This document shows positions 13,761 to 23,129 of a stretch of 64,000 bases of DNA, one piece after another (the first letter of the stretch is position 1; each line of letters begins with the position of its first letter). Where the stretch lies: the NCBI RefSeq assembly GCF_003268275.1, contig NZ_QLYR01000004.1, positions 1 through 64,000 of the forward strand, in the 5' to 3' direction. Below the pieces are notes generated by a model that was given only the letters and a program-made list of their open reading frames with translations, was not told where the DNA came from and made no database searches. A program made the translations under genes and the position numbers. Source of the DNA: Hydrogeniiclostridium mannosilyticum (GTDB lineage: Bacteria > Bacillota > Clostridia > Oscillospirales > Acutalibacteraceae).

Positions 13761-14453
13761 CTACGCACTTGCCTTCAATCTGTGCTTGGGATCGAATCGT
13801 TTGCCATCCGTAAAACCGGTGTTAAATGCGCTCCTGTGGAGGTTTTCGATCTGAGCTGTACGCGCCTTAAACTCATGGTTTCTCCAATGTGCCGATGCTT
13901 CCTGCACCTCTCTGGGTATCACCAGCACAAGCCCCCATTTCTGTTGGTTCTCTTCCTGCTGTTTTTTGAAAGCCTTATTTGTGCCGCTTACGAAGCCATA
14001 TCCATAGCTATCGCACACCTTCCTGATATAATCGGCTCGAAGCCCATGCCGCTTGTACGCCTTCTTGATTTCCTTCGTCTTTTCCAGAACACAATCCACA
14101 GCATATTTAAAAATCGCAGTGCAAATCTCTACATCATCCTCGAACCCAATAAAGCCCATACGATAGGTCTGGCTGCCCGGTGAACGACGCCGATATCCCT
14201 TACAGCAGTAATTTTCCGCAATAACTCCTGCCAGATTCATAATCCACGGATCGCGCCGCTTGCTACAGGTGATTTCAAGCTCAACGTCCTTAACCTCCTG
14301 TTCGTCTGCCTCTTTCAAGTCCCGCTCTGACAGCTTGTGCTTCGCCATCAGTTCACGGGCTTTCAGTAAAGCTGCCTGAGCCTCTGCTTCCACAGGGCTC
14401 TCCGCCAGTGCCAGCAATTTTTTGATTTTTGCTTTGTAATTCATATTTGTCAT
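13761..14453 (-). CDS. DUF2786 domain protein
   Basis: About 230 residues. The N-terminal 40 residues (KIKKLLALAESPVEAEAQAA) match the DUF2786 helical motif found in phage and conjugative-element proteins; a C-terminal basic region follows. The start could be the ATG at 14453 or at 14444; GGGAG lies 2 or 11 nt upstream respectively. It overlaps or abuts the PP-loop gene upstream. The biochemical role of the family is not established. Confidence 0.75.
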   Translation of the reverse strand: MTNMNYKAKIKKLLALAESPVEAEAQAALLKARELMAKHKLSERDLKEADEQEVKDVELEITCSKRRDPWIMNLAGVIAENYCCKGYRRRSPGSQTYRMGFIGFEDDVEICTAIFKYAVDCVLEKTKEIKKAYKRHGLRADYIRKVCDSYGYGFVSGTNKAFKKQQEENQQKWGLVLVIPREVQEASAHWRNHEFKARTAQIENLHRSAFNTGFTDGKRFDPKHRLKASA

Positions 14454-14466
14454 AACTCCCTTCGTA

Positions 14467-15207
14467 TTATGCGGCTTTCCGCTGCACAATAATGTCACTC
14501 AAAATTCTTAACTGCCGATCTTCCATAGCAAACCGCTGTTCCAGCTGTGCAACCGTATATTCCGGTTTAAAGGTCCTTGGACTTTCTTTGTCCCAATCCA
14601 TCAGCATCGCCCAATATTCGGGATAGTCATGGCGCAGCACACGCAGCGAACCCAGGCTTTGTTTGACACAAAACCAGCAGCCCAGCCGCTTGAATTTCTG
14701 GTACAGGGGATTTAACATATCCCGCTTTTTCAGAAAGTCCACACAGTCTTGTTCTGTCATGCCCCATTCGGCTAACGGAGTGCGACAAAACGATTCCAGT
14801 TTGGCGATACGTTTCGGTTCATCGGCCGCCAGACCGATATACCGGATATGCTCACCATAGGTTTTGTAATTCTTCTGGATTGTCCGTATCTTTAGTCGGC
14901 TGTTACACCATGCACCACAGGTCAATGGAAAGCCATAGATTTTTCCGGCCCACTCGCCTGTCTTATACGTTCGATGAAAAACAGCGTCAAAATCCAGGAC
15001 TGAACGAACAACGGTAATCTTTCGGTCGATATACCGCTCCATTTTATCAATGTATTCGTACATCTCCGGCAACTCAGCTCCGATGGCCGGCGTCGCCATT
15101 ACCTCAATAAAAACAATGTCGTCAATCGGCATTCCTTCCTCAACCATACGAATCAACATGGCCGACGAGTCTTTCCCTCCAGACCAGCTTACAATATACT
15201 TCACCAT
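14467..15207 (-). CDS. PAPS-reductase-family PP-loop protein
   Basis: 246 residues. The N-terminus carries the PP-loop SWSGGKDSSAM (7-17) that binds the alpha-phosphate region of an adenine nucleotide. Cys pairs occur in TCGAWCNSR and GCWFCVKQ and could hold a metal or Fe-S centre. Proteins of this kind are frequent on phages and conjugative elements and are related to DndC-type and thiolation enzymes, but no dnd partner genes are nearby. The ATG at 15207 directly follows GGAG, so translation might begin at the GTG at 15204. Substrate unknown. Confidence 0.8.
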   Translation of the reverse strand: MVKYIVSWSGGKDSSAMLIRMVEEGMPIDDIVFIEVMATPAIGAELPEMYEYIDKMERYIDRKITVVRSVLDFDAVFHRTYKTGEWAGKIYGFPLTCGAWCNSRLKIRTIQKNYKTYGEHIRYIGLAADEPKRIAKLESFCRTPLAEWGMTEQDCVDFLKKRDMLNPLYQKFKRLGCWFCVKQSLGSLRVLRHDYPEYWAMLMDWDKESPRTFKPEYTVAQLEQRFAMEDRQLRILSDIIVQRKAA

Positions 15208-15229
15208 TCCATCTCCAACAATTTATTTT

Positions 15230-15345
15230 GCTGAAAACGGAAAGTCCATTCTTACCGGCGTGTACTTTTACATCGCTTGCCGAGTCCTTTTTTCGGCGTT
15301 TCGGCGCGCAATCGCCTGACGCCTCGCGGTAACCCTCAAACAAGG
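15230..15345 (-). ncRNA. Candidate structured RNA leader before the PP-loop gene
   Basis: On the minus strand this gap contains nested stems: GGCGT pairs with ACGCC and encloses GGCG-ATTGCG-CGCC. A second element follows in which GGC/GCC enclose TGTA-AAAG-TACA. There is no Shine-Dalgarno-led ORF. It could be a cis leader or an independent RNA. Confidence 0.3.
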
Positions 15346-15376
15346 GGTGGGGTGTGCATATTGCGAGAGAAACGGA

Positions 15377-15742
15377 TCATAGCGGGAGCGTTGCATAGGC
15401 CACACGGTCAATATCCAGAATTTCAACATTGGACACCGCCCGATACGGCCGCTTCCGGTTTTCGTCCTCAAACCAGTCTTTCAGCTTTATTTCCACTTCC
15501 AGAGCAATATCGTCGTGATCACCGGCTGTCGCAAAAAAGAATTTTTCGCTCTGCCGGATATTCCTGCGTTGTGTCTGATACTGATAGCGGACACGGTACA
15601 GCGGTATCGTGATCCGCATATTCAATATTTGCTTGGGATGAAGCCTTTTCAAAAATGACCGGTACTCTTCCGTAGCGGGAAGTGTACCGCCGATGGCTAC
15701 TTCCGAAAAAGTGCAGTAATCGGCTAATTCATGTATGTGCAT
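15377..15742 (-). CDS. Hypothetical protein
   Basis: 121 residues, mixed alpha/beta, with a C-terminal half rich in charged residues (EVEIKLKDWFEDENRKRP). AGGAGG lies 5 nt before the ATG, and the gene overlaps the upstream Cys-rich gene by 14 nt, both supporting expression. I do not recognise the family. Confidence 0.65.
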   Translation of the reverse strand: MHIHELADYCTFSEVAIGGTLPATEEYRSFLKRLHPKQILNMRITIPLYRVRYQYQTQRRNIRQSEKFFFATAGDHDDIALEVEIKLKDWFEDENRKRPYRAVSNVEILDIDRVAYATLPL

Positions 15743-16913
15743 TTCCTTCCTCCTGAAATAATGTCATTTGTTCGACACTTTGCTGTTCGGTTCTCTGGTG
15801 CTCCAAGCTGAAAATTTCTTCACCTGTAATCAGGCCCTTGTCAATCATTCTTCGCACCCGATAAAGGTCTGTCTCCAGCAGCCCGTCCATACCATGTTGC
15901 AGAATCAGCTTTTTGGCTTTGCGTATGCGGGCCTGCCGTGCTTTTTCCCTTCGCTCAGATTTCTGCTGTTTGGCCGCTGCGAGAGTATCCGCCTCATGTG
16001 TGACGGTATAGCCGGCCTGAGCATCAGCAATATCCTGCTCCAGATCACGGCTTGCCCGGCACTCTACCCGGACATTGACAGCCTCCACTTTAAAATACAT
16101 TCCATGATATTCGGAAAAGTACAGTTCACGAGAATACTTTCCCTCCGCTTTCTCCTGCGGGGCATCGGGGCAAACCTTTAGGATTGCCCTGCAAATGTCC
16201 AGTGACACATTGCGCTCCAGCAGCTTTTTATCCTTGCGGATAGCCACCTCATACTCTTTGGCGAACAGCGTTAACTCCTCTGTTTTTCGGGTGGTTTTCA
16301 AATCATAAAATATATTTCCTTTCTTGGTGTCCAGTTCTTTGCCGAGGATAGTGCAATAATGGCAGTCGGTATGACTTCTGGCGCATTCCATAGGGTCATA
16401 CCGCTGTACCCAGGTTTCGGTGTGTTCATCGAAATAACAGTGATGCCGGCAAATCCGTTTTTTATCCCTTGCAAAACTCTGAAACAACGCCTCTTTTCTT
16501 TGATTGTATTCGTCCGATACCTTTTCGATAGACCGTTCATAACAGTATGGCACATCCACCTCATGACAGGCACAGAACACCATTTTACTTGGGCCGCTGG
16601 CTGTCCGATCCCGAAGCAAGGGATGGTTCTGCTCGCAGCCCGCTTTACGGTAAGGGCAGCAGATTGTGGGATTATCGTTCTCCACTGTCCAGTTGACACC
16701 CATGTAGGCCATATGACCGCTGTTCCAGTGGGAGCCTTTCACTAACAGGCCGCACGGCGTAGAAAACACCATGCGGTTTTGATGCTCACGAGTGTACTCA
16801 AATCCGCCGTAAAACTTGCTGGTATAGTTCCAATCCCGCACATAATCTGGATGCTTTTCCTTTATCCAGCCTTCGGCAAACAGCCGTTGAGTCAGCAAAT
16901 TCAGCTCTTTCAT
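15729..16913 (-). CDS. Cys/His-rich hypothetical protein of mobile elements
   Basis: 394 residues with at least three Cys/His clusters: TICCPYRKAGC (about 83-93), KMVFCACHEVDVPYCY (about 110-125) and RICRHHC...CARSHTDCHYC (about 152-185). These suggest several zinc sites. A basic coiled segment (KQQKSERREKARQARIRKAKK) lies near 310-335. It starts with AGGGGG upstream and lies directly after a small zinc-ribbon gene. Function unknown; nucleic-acid binding is possible. Confidence 0.7.
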   Translation of the reverse strand: MKELNLLTQRLFAEGWIKEKHPDYVRDWNYTSKFYGGFEYTREHQNRMVFSTPCGLLVKGSHWNSGHMAYMGVNWTVENDNPTICCPYRKAGCEQNHPLLRDRTASGPSKMVFCACHEVDVPYCYERSIEKVSDEYNQRKEALFQSFARDKKRICRHHCYFDEHTETWVQRYDPMECARSHTDCHYCTILGKELDTKKGNIFYDLKTTRKTEELTLFAKEYEVAIRKDKKLLERNVSLDICRAILKVCPDAPQEKAEGKYSRELYFSEYHGMYFKVEAVNVRVECRASRDLEQDIADAQAGYTVTHEADTLAAAKQQKSERREKARQARIRKAKKLILQHGMDGLLETDLYRVRRMIDKGLITGEEIFSLEHQRTEQQSVEQMTLFQEEGNAHT

Positions 16914-16914
16914 C

Positions 16915-17121
16915 TTAAAGCCCCCTGCATGGCCTTATACCAAAATAGGCTTCCATACGGTCACGGAATTCTTCTTTTTCCATATCGTACTCTTTACAAA
17001 GGCAGCTTTCACATATTTGATAATTCAAGTATCCAACTGATTTTGAACAACGGACGTCCCAACTGTTCAATTCCTGTCCGCAAAGGGGACAGGAAATCCC
17101 CAGCCAGCGCACCTTATCCAT
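16915..17121 (-). CDS. Small zinc-ribbon-like protein
   Basis: 68 residues from the ATG at 17121, chosen because AAGGAGG lies 6 nt upstream. Pairs CPLCG (residues about 11-15) and CESC (about 37-40) plus a Cys in RCSKS could bind one zinc. It overlaps the upstream gene by 8 nt and ends 1 nt before the next start. Function unknown. Confidence 0.65.
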   Translation of the reverse strand: MDKVRWLGISCPLCGQELNSWDVRCSKSVGYLNYQICESCLCKEYDMEKEEFRDRMEAYFGIRPCRGL

Positions 17122-17545
17122 TTTCGTCCTCCTTTGCAAATACATACAGATATAGGTTGTAGTCTTTGCTCCGCGTGATACAGCACAGCCAATATACGCA
17201 CAGCTCGCCATCAAAATAAAAGTTGTATTCGTCCTTACTCCCATGGACTGCCGCCTCCGGGTACTTTCTACAGAACTCTCTAAGAGCTGTAAGGTCTTGA
17301 AAGGCATCATCCGCTATCAGGCGATCATAAACCAAATCAGCTTCCCGGCGTACTTGCAGTGTGGCAAGCTCCTTGTTACACGGCCAGATGCTATTCCACC
17401 ATCTGTAGCCGTCATAATCAGCACGGATATGGAAGATTTTTTTACAGGAAACTGTCCTCTTGCCATCTTCACCTTTTTGTCCATATTCCTGTAGCAGATA
17501 CGGACGTTGGGTTTTCAGATCGGATAAAATCGAATCTCTTTTCAT
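17114..17545 (-). CDS. Hypothetical protein
   Basis: 143 residues from the ATG at 17545, which lies 13 nt after the preceding gene and has AAAGGGA upstream. The sequence is rich in Tyr and Trp (DYDGYRWWNSIWPCNKEL) with no recognisable domain. It overlaps the zinc-ribbon gene by 8 nt and is part of the same cassette. Confidence 0.6.
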   Translation of the reverse strand: MKRDSILSDLKTQRPYLLQEYGQKGEDGKRTVSCKKIFHIRADYDGYRWWNSIWPCNKELATLQVRREADLVYDRLIADDAFQDLTALREFCRKYPEAAVHGSKDEYNFYFDGELCVYWLCCITRSKDYNLYLYVFAKEDENG

Positions 17546-17558
17546 AACATCATTCCCT

Positions 17559-18101
17559 TTACTTGTCCACCCATAGAGGGCAGTTGATACGAACCACTTG
17601 ACCGGGTTCAGGAGCAAACTTGCATTTATACTTGATACCGCAGTCATTGCAGTCGTGCAGCGCCGTGATATTCTCAAAAAAATCCTTATAATCACTGAGC
17701 AGAACACTGGATTCACTGCACTTCGGACAATTCTCCTGTTTCTCTGTACTTGTCAATACACAGCCTTCTATTGGGTCATAACAGCCACAATCCAGACACT
17801 CATCCTTCCGCCGCTTGTTTTCGATATATTCCTGCAAATCGTTTTCACAGGGCAGGTACAGCTTGCCGTTTTCTACACAGCGAAACAGGTCGCATTCCTT
17901 ATCCGGTGCCGCTTCATAAAAGCTCTCGTATGAATAATTGTATTTGCTTTCATAAATATAGCCTGGCACACAAAATCCGAGATTGCGGTCAATGCACTGC
18001 TGGCGGGAAATCTTAAAAAAATCATTCTCTTTCGGTGTAAATTTTCTTTCCGGGATAAAATGAAACCCGCCATATTCGAATATCCGTTTTTTCATCATCA
18101 A
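17559..18101 (-). CDS. Cys-rich hypothetical protein
   Basis: 180 residues. The C-terminal half has many Cys pairs (CLDCGC, CPKC, CNDCGIKYKC), consistent with two or more zinc ribbons. The hairpin at 18120-18160 lies just upstream. I do not recognise the family; similar Cys-rich proteins cluster in this element. Confidence 0.65.
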   Translation of the reverse strand: MMMKKRIFEYGGFHFIPERKFTPKENDFFKISRQQCIDRNLGFCVPGYIYESKYNYSYESFYEAAPDKECDLFRCVENGKLYLPCENDLQEYIENKRRKDECLDCGCYDPIEGCVLTSTEKQENCPKCSESSVLLSDYKDFFENITALHDCNDCGIKYKCKFAPEPGQVVRINCPLWVDK

Positions 18102-18119
18102 TCAACCTTTCTAGTAAAG

Positions 18120-18160
18120 AAGAGAGAACAAAGCTGAGACAATCAGCTTCGTTCTCTCTT
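18120..18160 (-). terminator. Long intergenic hairpin
   Basis: Arms of 18 nt (18120-18137 and 18143-18160) pair with a single G-T mismatch around a 5-nt loop. The minus-strand tail is CTTTAC, so termination is uncertain; the hairpin may instead protect or attenuate the message. Confidence 0.6.
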
Positions 18161-18300
18161 AACCTGCCGCGCCAGTACATGGACTATTTATCGTCCAGAT
18201 GCTGAGGCGGGCGTTCTTTGTAATCGGACACTTTGCAGTCCCCGATTTTTTCATCTTCCACCCAAAACCATATCTCCGATTCAAATAAGATGTTACAGGT

Positions 18301-18738
18301 TCAATCGTCGCCATCATTTTCCGGGCTGCCGGCTGTTTTAACCTGATAGTCAATATCCGGTGACATAGGCCAGCATGGTTCTCCATCAAAGTCGTTGTTC
18401 GTTGAAGAATATAAGCGGTCGTGAACTTCATACGGGTTTTCTCCCGGTTCCGTGCACTTCCACACATATCCGTCTTCGTCCTTGAAAACCATGCGGTCCC
18501 AGCTGTCAACGCCGAGAAATTGAAGCTTTTTTACTTTGCGGGGGAATGGCGTAAGCTCATAATTCATAACGTCCTCATTTTGGAGAGGTTGCTCATACTC
18601 AATATATCCCCATGCCTCCCGTCCGATTTCTTCACAATAGGTTTTGGCGTCATAATTATGGACTGTCGCCACTTTGTTGCCACCAGGCGTCGGGAAACTT
18701 CCCGGCACAATCGGGCGCTGTGTGCTGTAATACTTCAT
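18301..18738 (-). CDS. Hypothetical protein, possibly ended early by TGA
   Basis: 145 residues, rich in Pro, Asp and aromatic residues, with no named domain. After the TGA at 18301-18303 the same frame stays open for 38 more codons to a TAG at 18184-18186. That extension reads like normal protein (FESEIWFWVEDEKIGDCK). Either the gene was longer and gained a nonsense codon, or the tail is a separate small gene without a good start. It overlaps the YopX-type gene upstream by 4 nt. Confidence 0.65.
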   Translation of the reverse strand: MKYYSTQRPIVPGSFPTPGGNKVATVHNYDAKTYCEEIGREAWGYIEYEQPLQNEDVMNYELTPFPRKVKKLQFLGVDSWDRMVFKDEDGYVWKCTEPGENPYEVHDRLYSSTNNDFDGEPCWPMSPDIDYQVKTAGSPENDGDD

Positions 18739-19142
18739 TTTGTATGTCCCTCCAATAGTTCTGGATTGTCGTGGATATTTCCGACAACTTCGGCTCCTCC
18801 ATCAATAAGATCTTCAATCAACCTGCATACCGTACTAATGCTGCTTTGAGAAGCATATAAGCAACCACCTTTCCACTCGATCACATATAAGTGACGCTTT
18901 AATTTCAGGATATCCCCCTCAAAAACCTTTGTACCGTTTTTGTCGTCTACCCCTACATACTGTCCCACCGTGTCCGTGTAGACAAGTCTCTTCTCAATGG
19001 GATCATAGGTATAGATAACGGAAAAATCCCCCTTTCCTTGAAAAATACCGCCGTAAACCCAATTTGCGTCTACGGGTCTGCCGTCCATAAAAACCTGTTC
19101 ACCCTTTTTTCGGGTTTGTCCTCGAAACAATAAGTCACGCAT
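18735..19142 (-). CDS. YopX family protein
   Basis: 135 residues with the YopX signature: N-terminal LLFRGQTRKKGEQVF, then TDTVGQYVGVDDKNGTKVFEGDIL near the middle. The family is common on phages (SPbeta yopX) and conjugative elements; its role is unknown. It lies between the methylase/helicase gene and the hypothetical protein that it overlaps by 4 nt. Confidence 0.85.
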   Translation of the reverse strand: MRDLLFRGQTRKKGEQVFMDGRPVDANWVYGGIFQGKGDFSVIYTYDPIEKRLVYTDTVGQYVGVDDKNGTKVFEGDILKLKRHLYVIEWKGGCLYASQSSISTVCRLIEDLIDGGAEVVGNIHDNPELLEGHTK

Positions 19143-19167
19143 TGTAAATTCATCCTTTCTGTAAACA

Positions 19168-22100
19168 TCATGCTATTTGCTGTTCACCCCAGCGAATTTT
19201 AAAGTTTCCTTTCTCATCTTGTTCACGGCACATGAGCAGGGAAAGCAGGTCATAATCCACACCAAACCGTTCATAGATCTCGTTCAAATCGGTATCCTGT
19301 CCTTTCATAAACAAGTTGATTTTCTCTTTTGCCAGCACCATTTGCATCAGGTTGGACTCGATACTTCCTCCGTAGGTGACGAAATAAATATCCTTCCACG
19401 CCGTAGAAGTGTACCGGACAAACCGCATATAGAACTGGCTCATCTTGGCATTGTTGTAGTGCAGCTCTGGAATAATGATACGGTTGACATACTCGAAATT
19501 GACGCTGGAAGGAAGACTTTGCTGCGTACACAGCAATATCCCGTTCCCGCTCTCTTTGAGCGTTTTCCTCAACCTTTGCCGTTGGGCAAAACTGGTTGTC
19601 GAGCCTGTCACCGCAAAAATGGTGCGCCGGGGGAACGCTTCCTCCAACGCCTTCTTGTATGAATCCAAAACAACTTTGTGCCGTACCCCAATGGCAACAG
19701 GCTCCGTTTCAAATTTCCCGGTCAGTTTTACAACACGGCCGATCTTGGTAGGCAGTCCGCCCTGGTATTCCGTAACCGTGTCCGGCGCCGCGCTGATCCG
19801 CAGAAGCAGCGTGATTTGCTGCATCAGCCGCATCAAAGCGTCCTTTCGGGAATTTCCCGTGCTGGCAAAGTAGTTTTTCTGCATTTTCCAGAACTCTTCC
19901 ATTGCCATCTGGTACACTTCCCGCTCGTCCGGGGTAAAGAACACGGGTACCTGATGAATGCGGCGGATCTCCCTGCCGACAATCTCCGGAAAGGTGCGGG
20001 TGATAACCGTCTTGCCGAGAATTTCGCTGAGCGCGTCTGCATTATAAATGTCCTGCGTCCGCTGTCCCACGCCGAATACGGTAATTTTCTCCGGCAGGTG
20101 GGAAGCTGTAAACAGTCGGTAGCCCGCCTTATACGCAGGGATCGGCTGTCCGAAATAGGGATTACTCTCACGCGAAAGAAAGCCGTCCCTTGAATCGTAA
20201 TGGTAAATCTCCGGGCTCCAAGACAGCATATTTGCCGAATTGTTATACATCAACTCCAGTTGCGGCGCAAATTCCGAAATGTTGTTCCTGGTGCTCGTGC
20301 CGGTTGTCAGAAGCTTCGTGCGGCAGCGCCGAAAGCAGTCCAGCACGGACTTGGCCCGGATGCTGGAAGGATTCGTCATCTCGTCGCTCTCGTCAAAGAT
20401 AAGGCACAGCTTTTGACCGTGCACCCGCACCCACCGCTTAATCTGACGGCGGTATTTACCGAGCTTGTTCAGCGTAATAAGGACGAAGTCGCCACGGCGG
20501 ATCTTCTTAAAATCCGCAAGCCGTTCTATGAAAACATAGGACAAACCGTAATTTGGCAAGACCACATTCCAGTTGTTGCGTATGGAAATGGCACTGGACA
20601 CCACCCAGGTATGATGGATGTTTTCCTGTTCCATTCGGTATTTACCAAAGGCGATTCCAGCCAGCGTCTTACCGCTGCCTTGCTCCCATTGAAGCAGACC
20701 ATACCGCTTTTGCAGCATGATATTTAAGTCATGACGCTGGATCTTGTTCAGCCGGATTTCTTCTTCGTTTTCTGCATCCCACAGATGGAAAGCCGACAAC
20801 CATGCGCCAATCTTCAAATCCTCTTGTATAAACTCAAACGGTCTGTTCTGCCGGATATATTCCTGCTGTTTTCTTCGGATCAGACATTCATAGCCCGGAA
20901 ATTCGCCTGCTTCGTCAGAAGAAGCGATCTCATAGATGGGGACAGGTGTTTTTTTGTCCTCCGGTATCTGCCGGCGTGATTTGCCGCTGTAACCTTTATA
21001 AACGAAATCATAGTTCCGTTTTACCAAGGCGATTTTATCCTGCGGCGGCGGTGCATTCTGTTTTTGGAGCGTTTTTTTCAGGTAGGCGAGTACCTTTGCT
21101 TCTGTCAGCCGTTTTTTCGCCCATTCCTCGTACTTCATATCCTTCGGCTGCGTCTCCGTGCAAAACCGATAGAAATATTCGTAGCACTTGGAATAGTTTT
21201 CTCTCAGCTTCGGATGACATTTGATCTGATACAGCATCTTCTGTACCTGATACAAAAATCCTGCTGACAGTTCTTTTTCCTTTGCCAATTCCCGCACAGC
21301 CGAATACCGGTTCTTTTCCAACTGCGTTCGGGCTTCTTGCAGCAGATGTGCAGAAATCCATGCCGCTTCTTTTTCACAGTCAAAGCCGACAGTTAAAAAC
21401 CGGTCTACCTTGACATGATACGGCCGGGCATCGACACCGGCACTGCGCTTCTGCCAAAATTGCAGTTTGATGGGATAGTGCCGTACTCCCAAAGAAGAAA
21501 AAGCGTTTGAAGGCAGGGCCACATGCCCCAGAAAGCTGAAACGTTTTTCCATCTCCCGAATCGATCCTCCGTCTGAAAAATCATCCGACAAAAAGGAAGC
21601 CGGAACAATAATCGCCAGTATCCCAAACGGTTTCAGTAGTTCCGCCGCTTTCCAGCAGTAATACAACTGTGAAAGCTCCTCTGTACTGTCGGCTACCCAC
21701 CACCGCAGATTATACGGGGGATTTCCGACGATATAATCGAAACGGGTAGAAGGTTGGTAGGAGCGGATATCGCTGTTTACTAGATTCGCACGGGAATAGA
21801 GATACTTCGCCACTTTATATGCCTTAATGTCCAGCTCACAGCCGTACAGATTGTTTTCTACCGGCATGAAATTGAAAAAGGCCCCCGCGCCGCAGGTCAA
21901 ATCAGCCACAGCCGCATCCGCTGGCGGGGACAATGCTTCCGCAACCAGGCGGCAAATCAGCGGAGGTGTGAAAAACTGTCCGTTCTCGATTTCCTTCTTG
22001 GCCTCACTGTACGAAGCATAATTTTCGTAATCTTGCCGGCGCAGTCCATGCAGGCCGCCATCACCTGTATAAAGGTTATAGATATCATCACCGCTGATCC

Positions 22101-22203
22101 CATATTCCGAGGTCTTACCGTTGTCAATGAGATATAGCAGCTTCTCGTTTGTGTCCTGCCGTTTGTCCTGTGGTACAGTGGTATCATAAACCACATATTT
22201 CAT
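19168..22203 (-). CDS. N6-adenine DNA methylase fused to a superfamily 2 helicase
   Basis: 1011 residues. N-terminal methylase (about 60-260): FTPP entry motif, AdoMet motif I DLTCGAGAFF and catalytic NPPY. The C-terminal half (about 490-980) is an SNF2/DEAD-like helicase: Walker A WEQGSGKTLAG, DESD in IFDESDE, motif III-like LTTGTSTRNN and a C-terminal RecA lobe (GILLCTQQSLPSS). The fusion is a hallmark of large phages and integrative elements, where it may protect incoming DNA or act in replication. CGGAGG lies 7 nt before the ATG. No restriction nuclease domain is seen and no specificity subunit is nearby. Confidence 0.88.
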   Translation of the reverse strand: MKYVVYDTTVPQDKRQDTNEKLLYLIDNGKTSEYGISGDDIYNLYTGDGGLHGLRRQDYENYASYSEAKKEIENGQFFTPPLICRLVAEALSPPADAAVADLTCGAGAFFNFMPVENNLYGCELDIKAYKVAKYLYSRANLVNSDIRSYQPSTRFDYIVGNPPYNLRWWVADSTEELSQLYYCWKAAELLKPFGILAIIVPASFLSDDFSDGGSIREMEKRFSFLGHVALPSNAFSSLGVRHYPIKLQFWQKRSAGVDARPYHVKVDRFLTVGFDCEKEAAWISAHLLQEARTQLEKNRYSAVRELAKEKELSAGFLYQVQKMLYQIKCHPKLRENYSKCYEYFYRFCTETQPKDMKYEEWAKKRLTEAKVLAYLKKTLQKQNAPPPQDKIALVKRNYDFVYKGYSGKSRRQIPEDKKTPVPIYEIASSDEAGEFPGYECLIRRKQQEYIRQNRPFEFIQEDLKIGAWLSAFHLWDAENEEEIRLNKIQRHDLNIMLQKRYGLLQWEQGSGKTLAGIAFGKYRMEQENIHHTWVVSSAISIRNNWNVVLPNYGLSYVFIERLADFKKIRRGDFVLITLNKLGKYRRQIKRWVRVHGQKLCLIFDESDEMTNPSSIRAKSVLDCFRRCRTKLLTTGTSTRNNISEFAPQLELMYNNSANMLSWSPEIYHYDSRDGFLSRESNPYFGQPIPAYKAGYRLFTASHLPEKITVFGVGQRTQDIYNADALSEILGKTVITRTFPEIVGREIRRIHQVPVFFTPDEREVYQMAMEEFWKMQKNYFASTGNSRKDALMRLMQQITLLLRISAAPDTVTEYQGGLPTKIGRVVKLTGKFETEPVAIGVRHKVVLDSYKKALEEAFPRRTIFAVTGSTTSFAQRQRLRKTLKESGNGILLCTQQSLPSSVNFEYVNRIIIPELHYNNAKMSQFYMRFVRYTSTAWKDIYFVTYGGSIESNLMQMVLAKEKINLFMKGQDTDLNEIYERFGVDYDLLSLLMCREQDEKGNFKIRWGEQQIA

Positions 22204-22221
22204 TTTTTCGCCTCCGTTTCA

Positions 22222-23112
22222 TCAGCAGACAAGTCCCAGGAATTCAGAAACGAATTTGCTAGCATAACCCTTATTCTTGAACTTCACGTCTACACGCCCA
22301 TTCTTGAACATCCGTAAAGATTGAAACTTGGCGCAACTTGCAAATTCAAAAATGGGATCTTCCCTCCGATTCCAACCAAGCAGGTTCTCAATGGATGCAG
22401 GATAATATCCCAGGATTTCCGATTCAAAATAGGCCATTCCCCGCAGAATTTCTTCCATACTGTCAGTCAGTTCCCATTTTCCAAACAAATCGCTGAATTG
22501 GCAGCCATAGGTAAAACGGATAGTATCATTCTTCAATTCATACTCTGCTTTCCCGCTATAAGTACTCCACGCTGCCTTATGGCACCTTTCCTTGATTTCA
22601 TCTACGGCCCGCTCCAAAAATGTGCGGCCCCCCAGCTGAATGAAAATCTGATCCAACACGTCCTTGTAATCCACCTTCATAGAACGCAGCTTTTGATGAT
22701 ATTCTTCTATCGCTTCTGTATTCGGAGAGAGATAATCACTTTTAGGCTTATGTGGCAGCAACAGGTCTATTATGCTGTCTACATCGAGACACACATGATA
22801 TCTGTTATTAAAGTAACGTACCAGATTGGAAATAAATATATCGTGCAAAAGCTCCATCTGCTCATGAATCTTCTCTGTGGAAAAATGGGGGACGTATGCA
22901 TATTTCTGAACATTGTTCCAGATTGCCGCAGCAGATTTTAAGGTTTCTGCCTGCCGGCTGACAATATCCGTCCATATATATTCCAACTCAGTAAGGGCAG
23001 TTTTGGCCGCCGTATATGCTTCCTGATGCGCCTTGCAAAACAGGAGGTCTTTTTCCGAAATCCGGTTATCTTCGGTAATTTGCACTGCGTCCAGCTTATC
23101 TAAAGCGTTCAT
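22222..23112 (-). CDS. Hypothetical protein, DUF4942-like
   Basis: 296 residues. The C-terminus (RMFKNGRVDVKFKNKGYASK) resembles the end of DUF4942 proteins that accompany phage and element methylases; this match is from memory and tentative. AAAGGA lies 9 nt before the ATG. It is 18 nt upstream of the methylase/helicase and likely works with it. Confidence 0.6.
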   Translation of the reverse strand: MNALDKLDAVQITEDNRISEKDLLFCKAHQEAYTAAKTALTELEYIWTDIVSRQAETLKSAAAIWNNVQKYAYVPHFSTEKIHEQMELLHDIFISNLVRYFNNRYHVCLDVDSIIDLLLPHKPKSDYLSPNTEAIEEYHQKLRSMKVDYKDVLDQIFIQLGGRTFLERAVDEIKERCHKAAWSTYSGKAEYELKNDTIRFTYGCQFSDLFGKWELTDSMEEILRGMAYFESEILGYYPASIENLLGWNRREDPIFEFASCAKFQSLRMFKNGRVDVKFKNKGYASKFVSEFLGLVC

Positions 23113-23129
23113 AAATCAGAATCCTTTCT

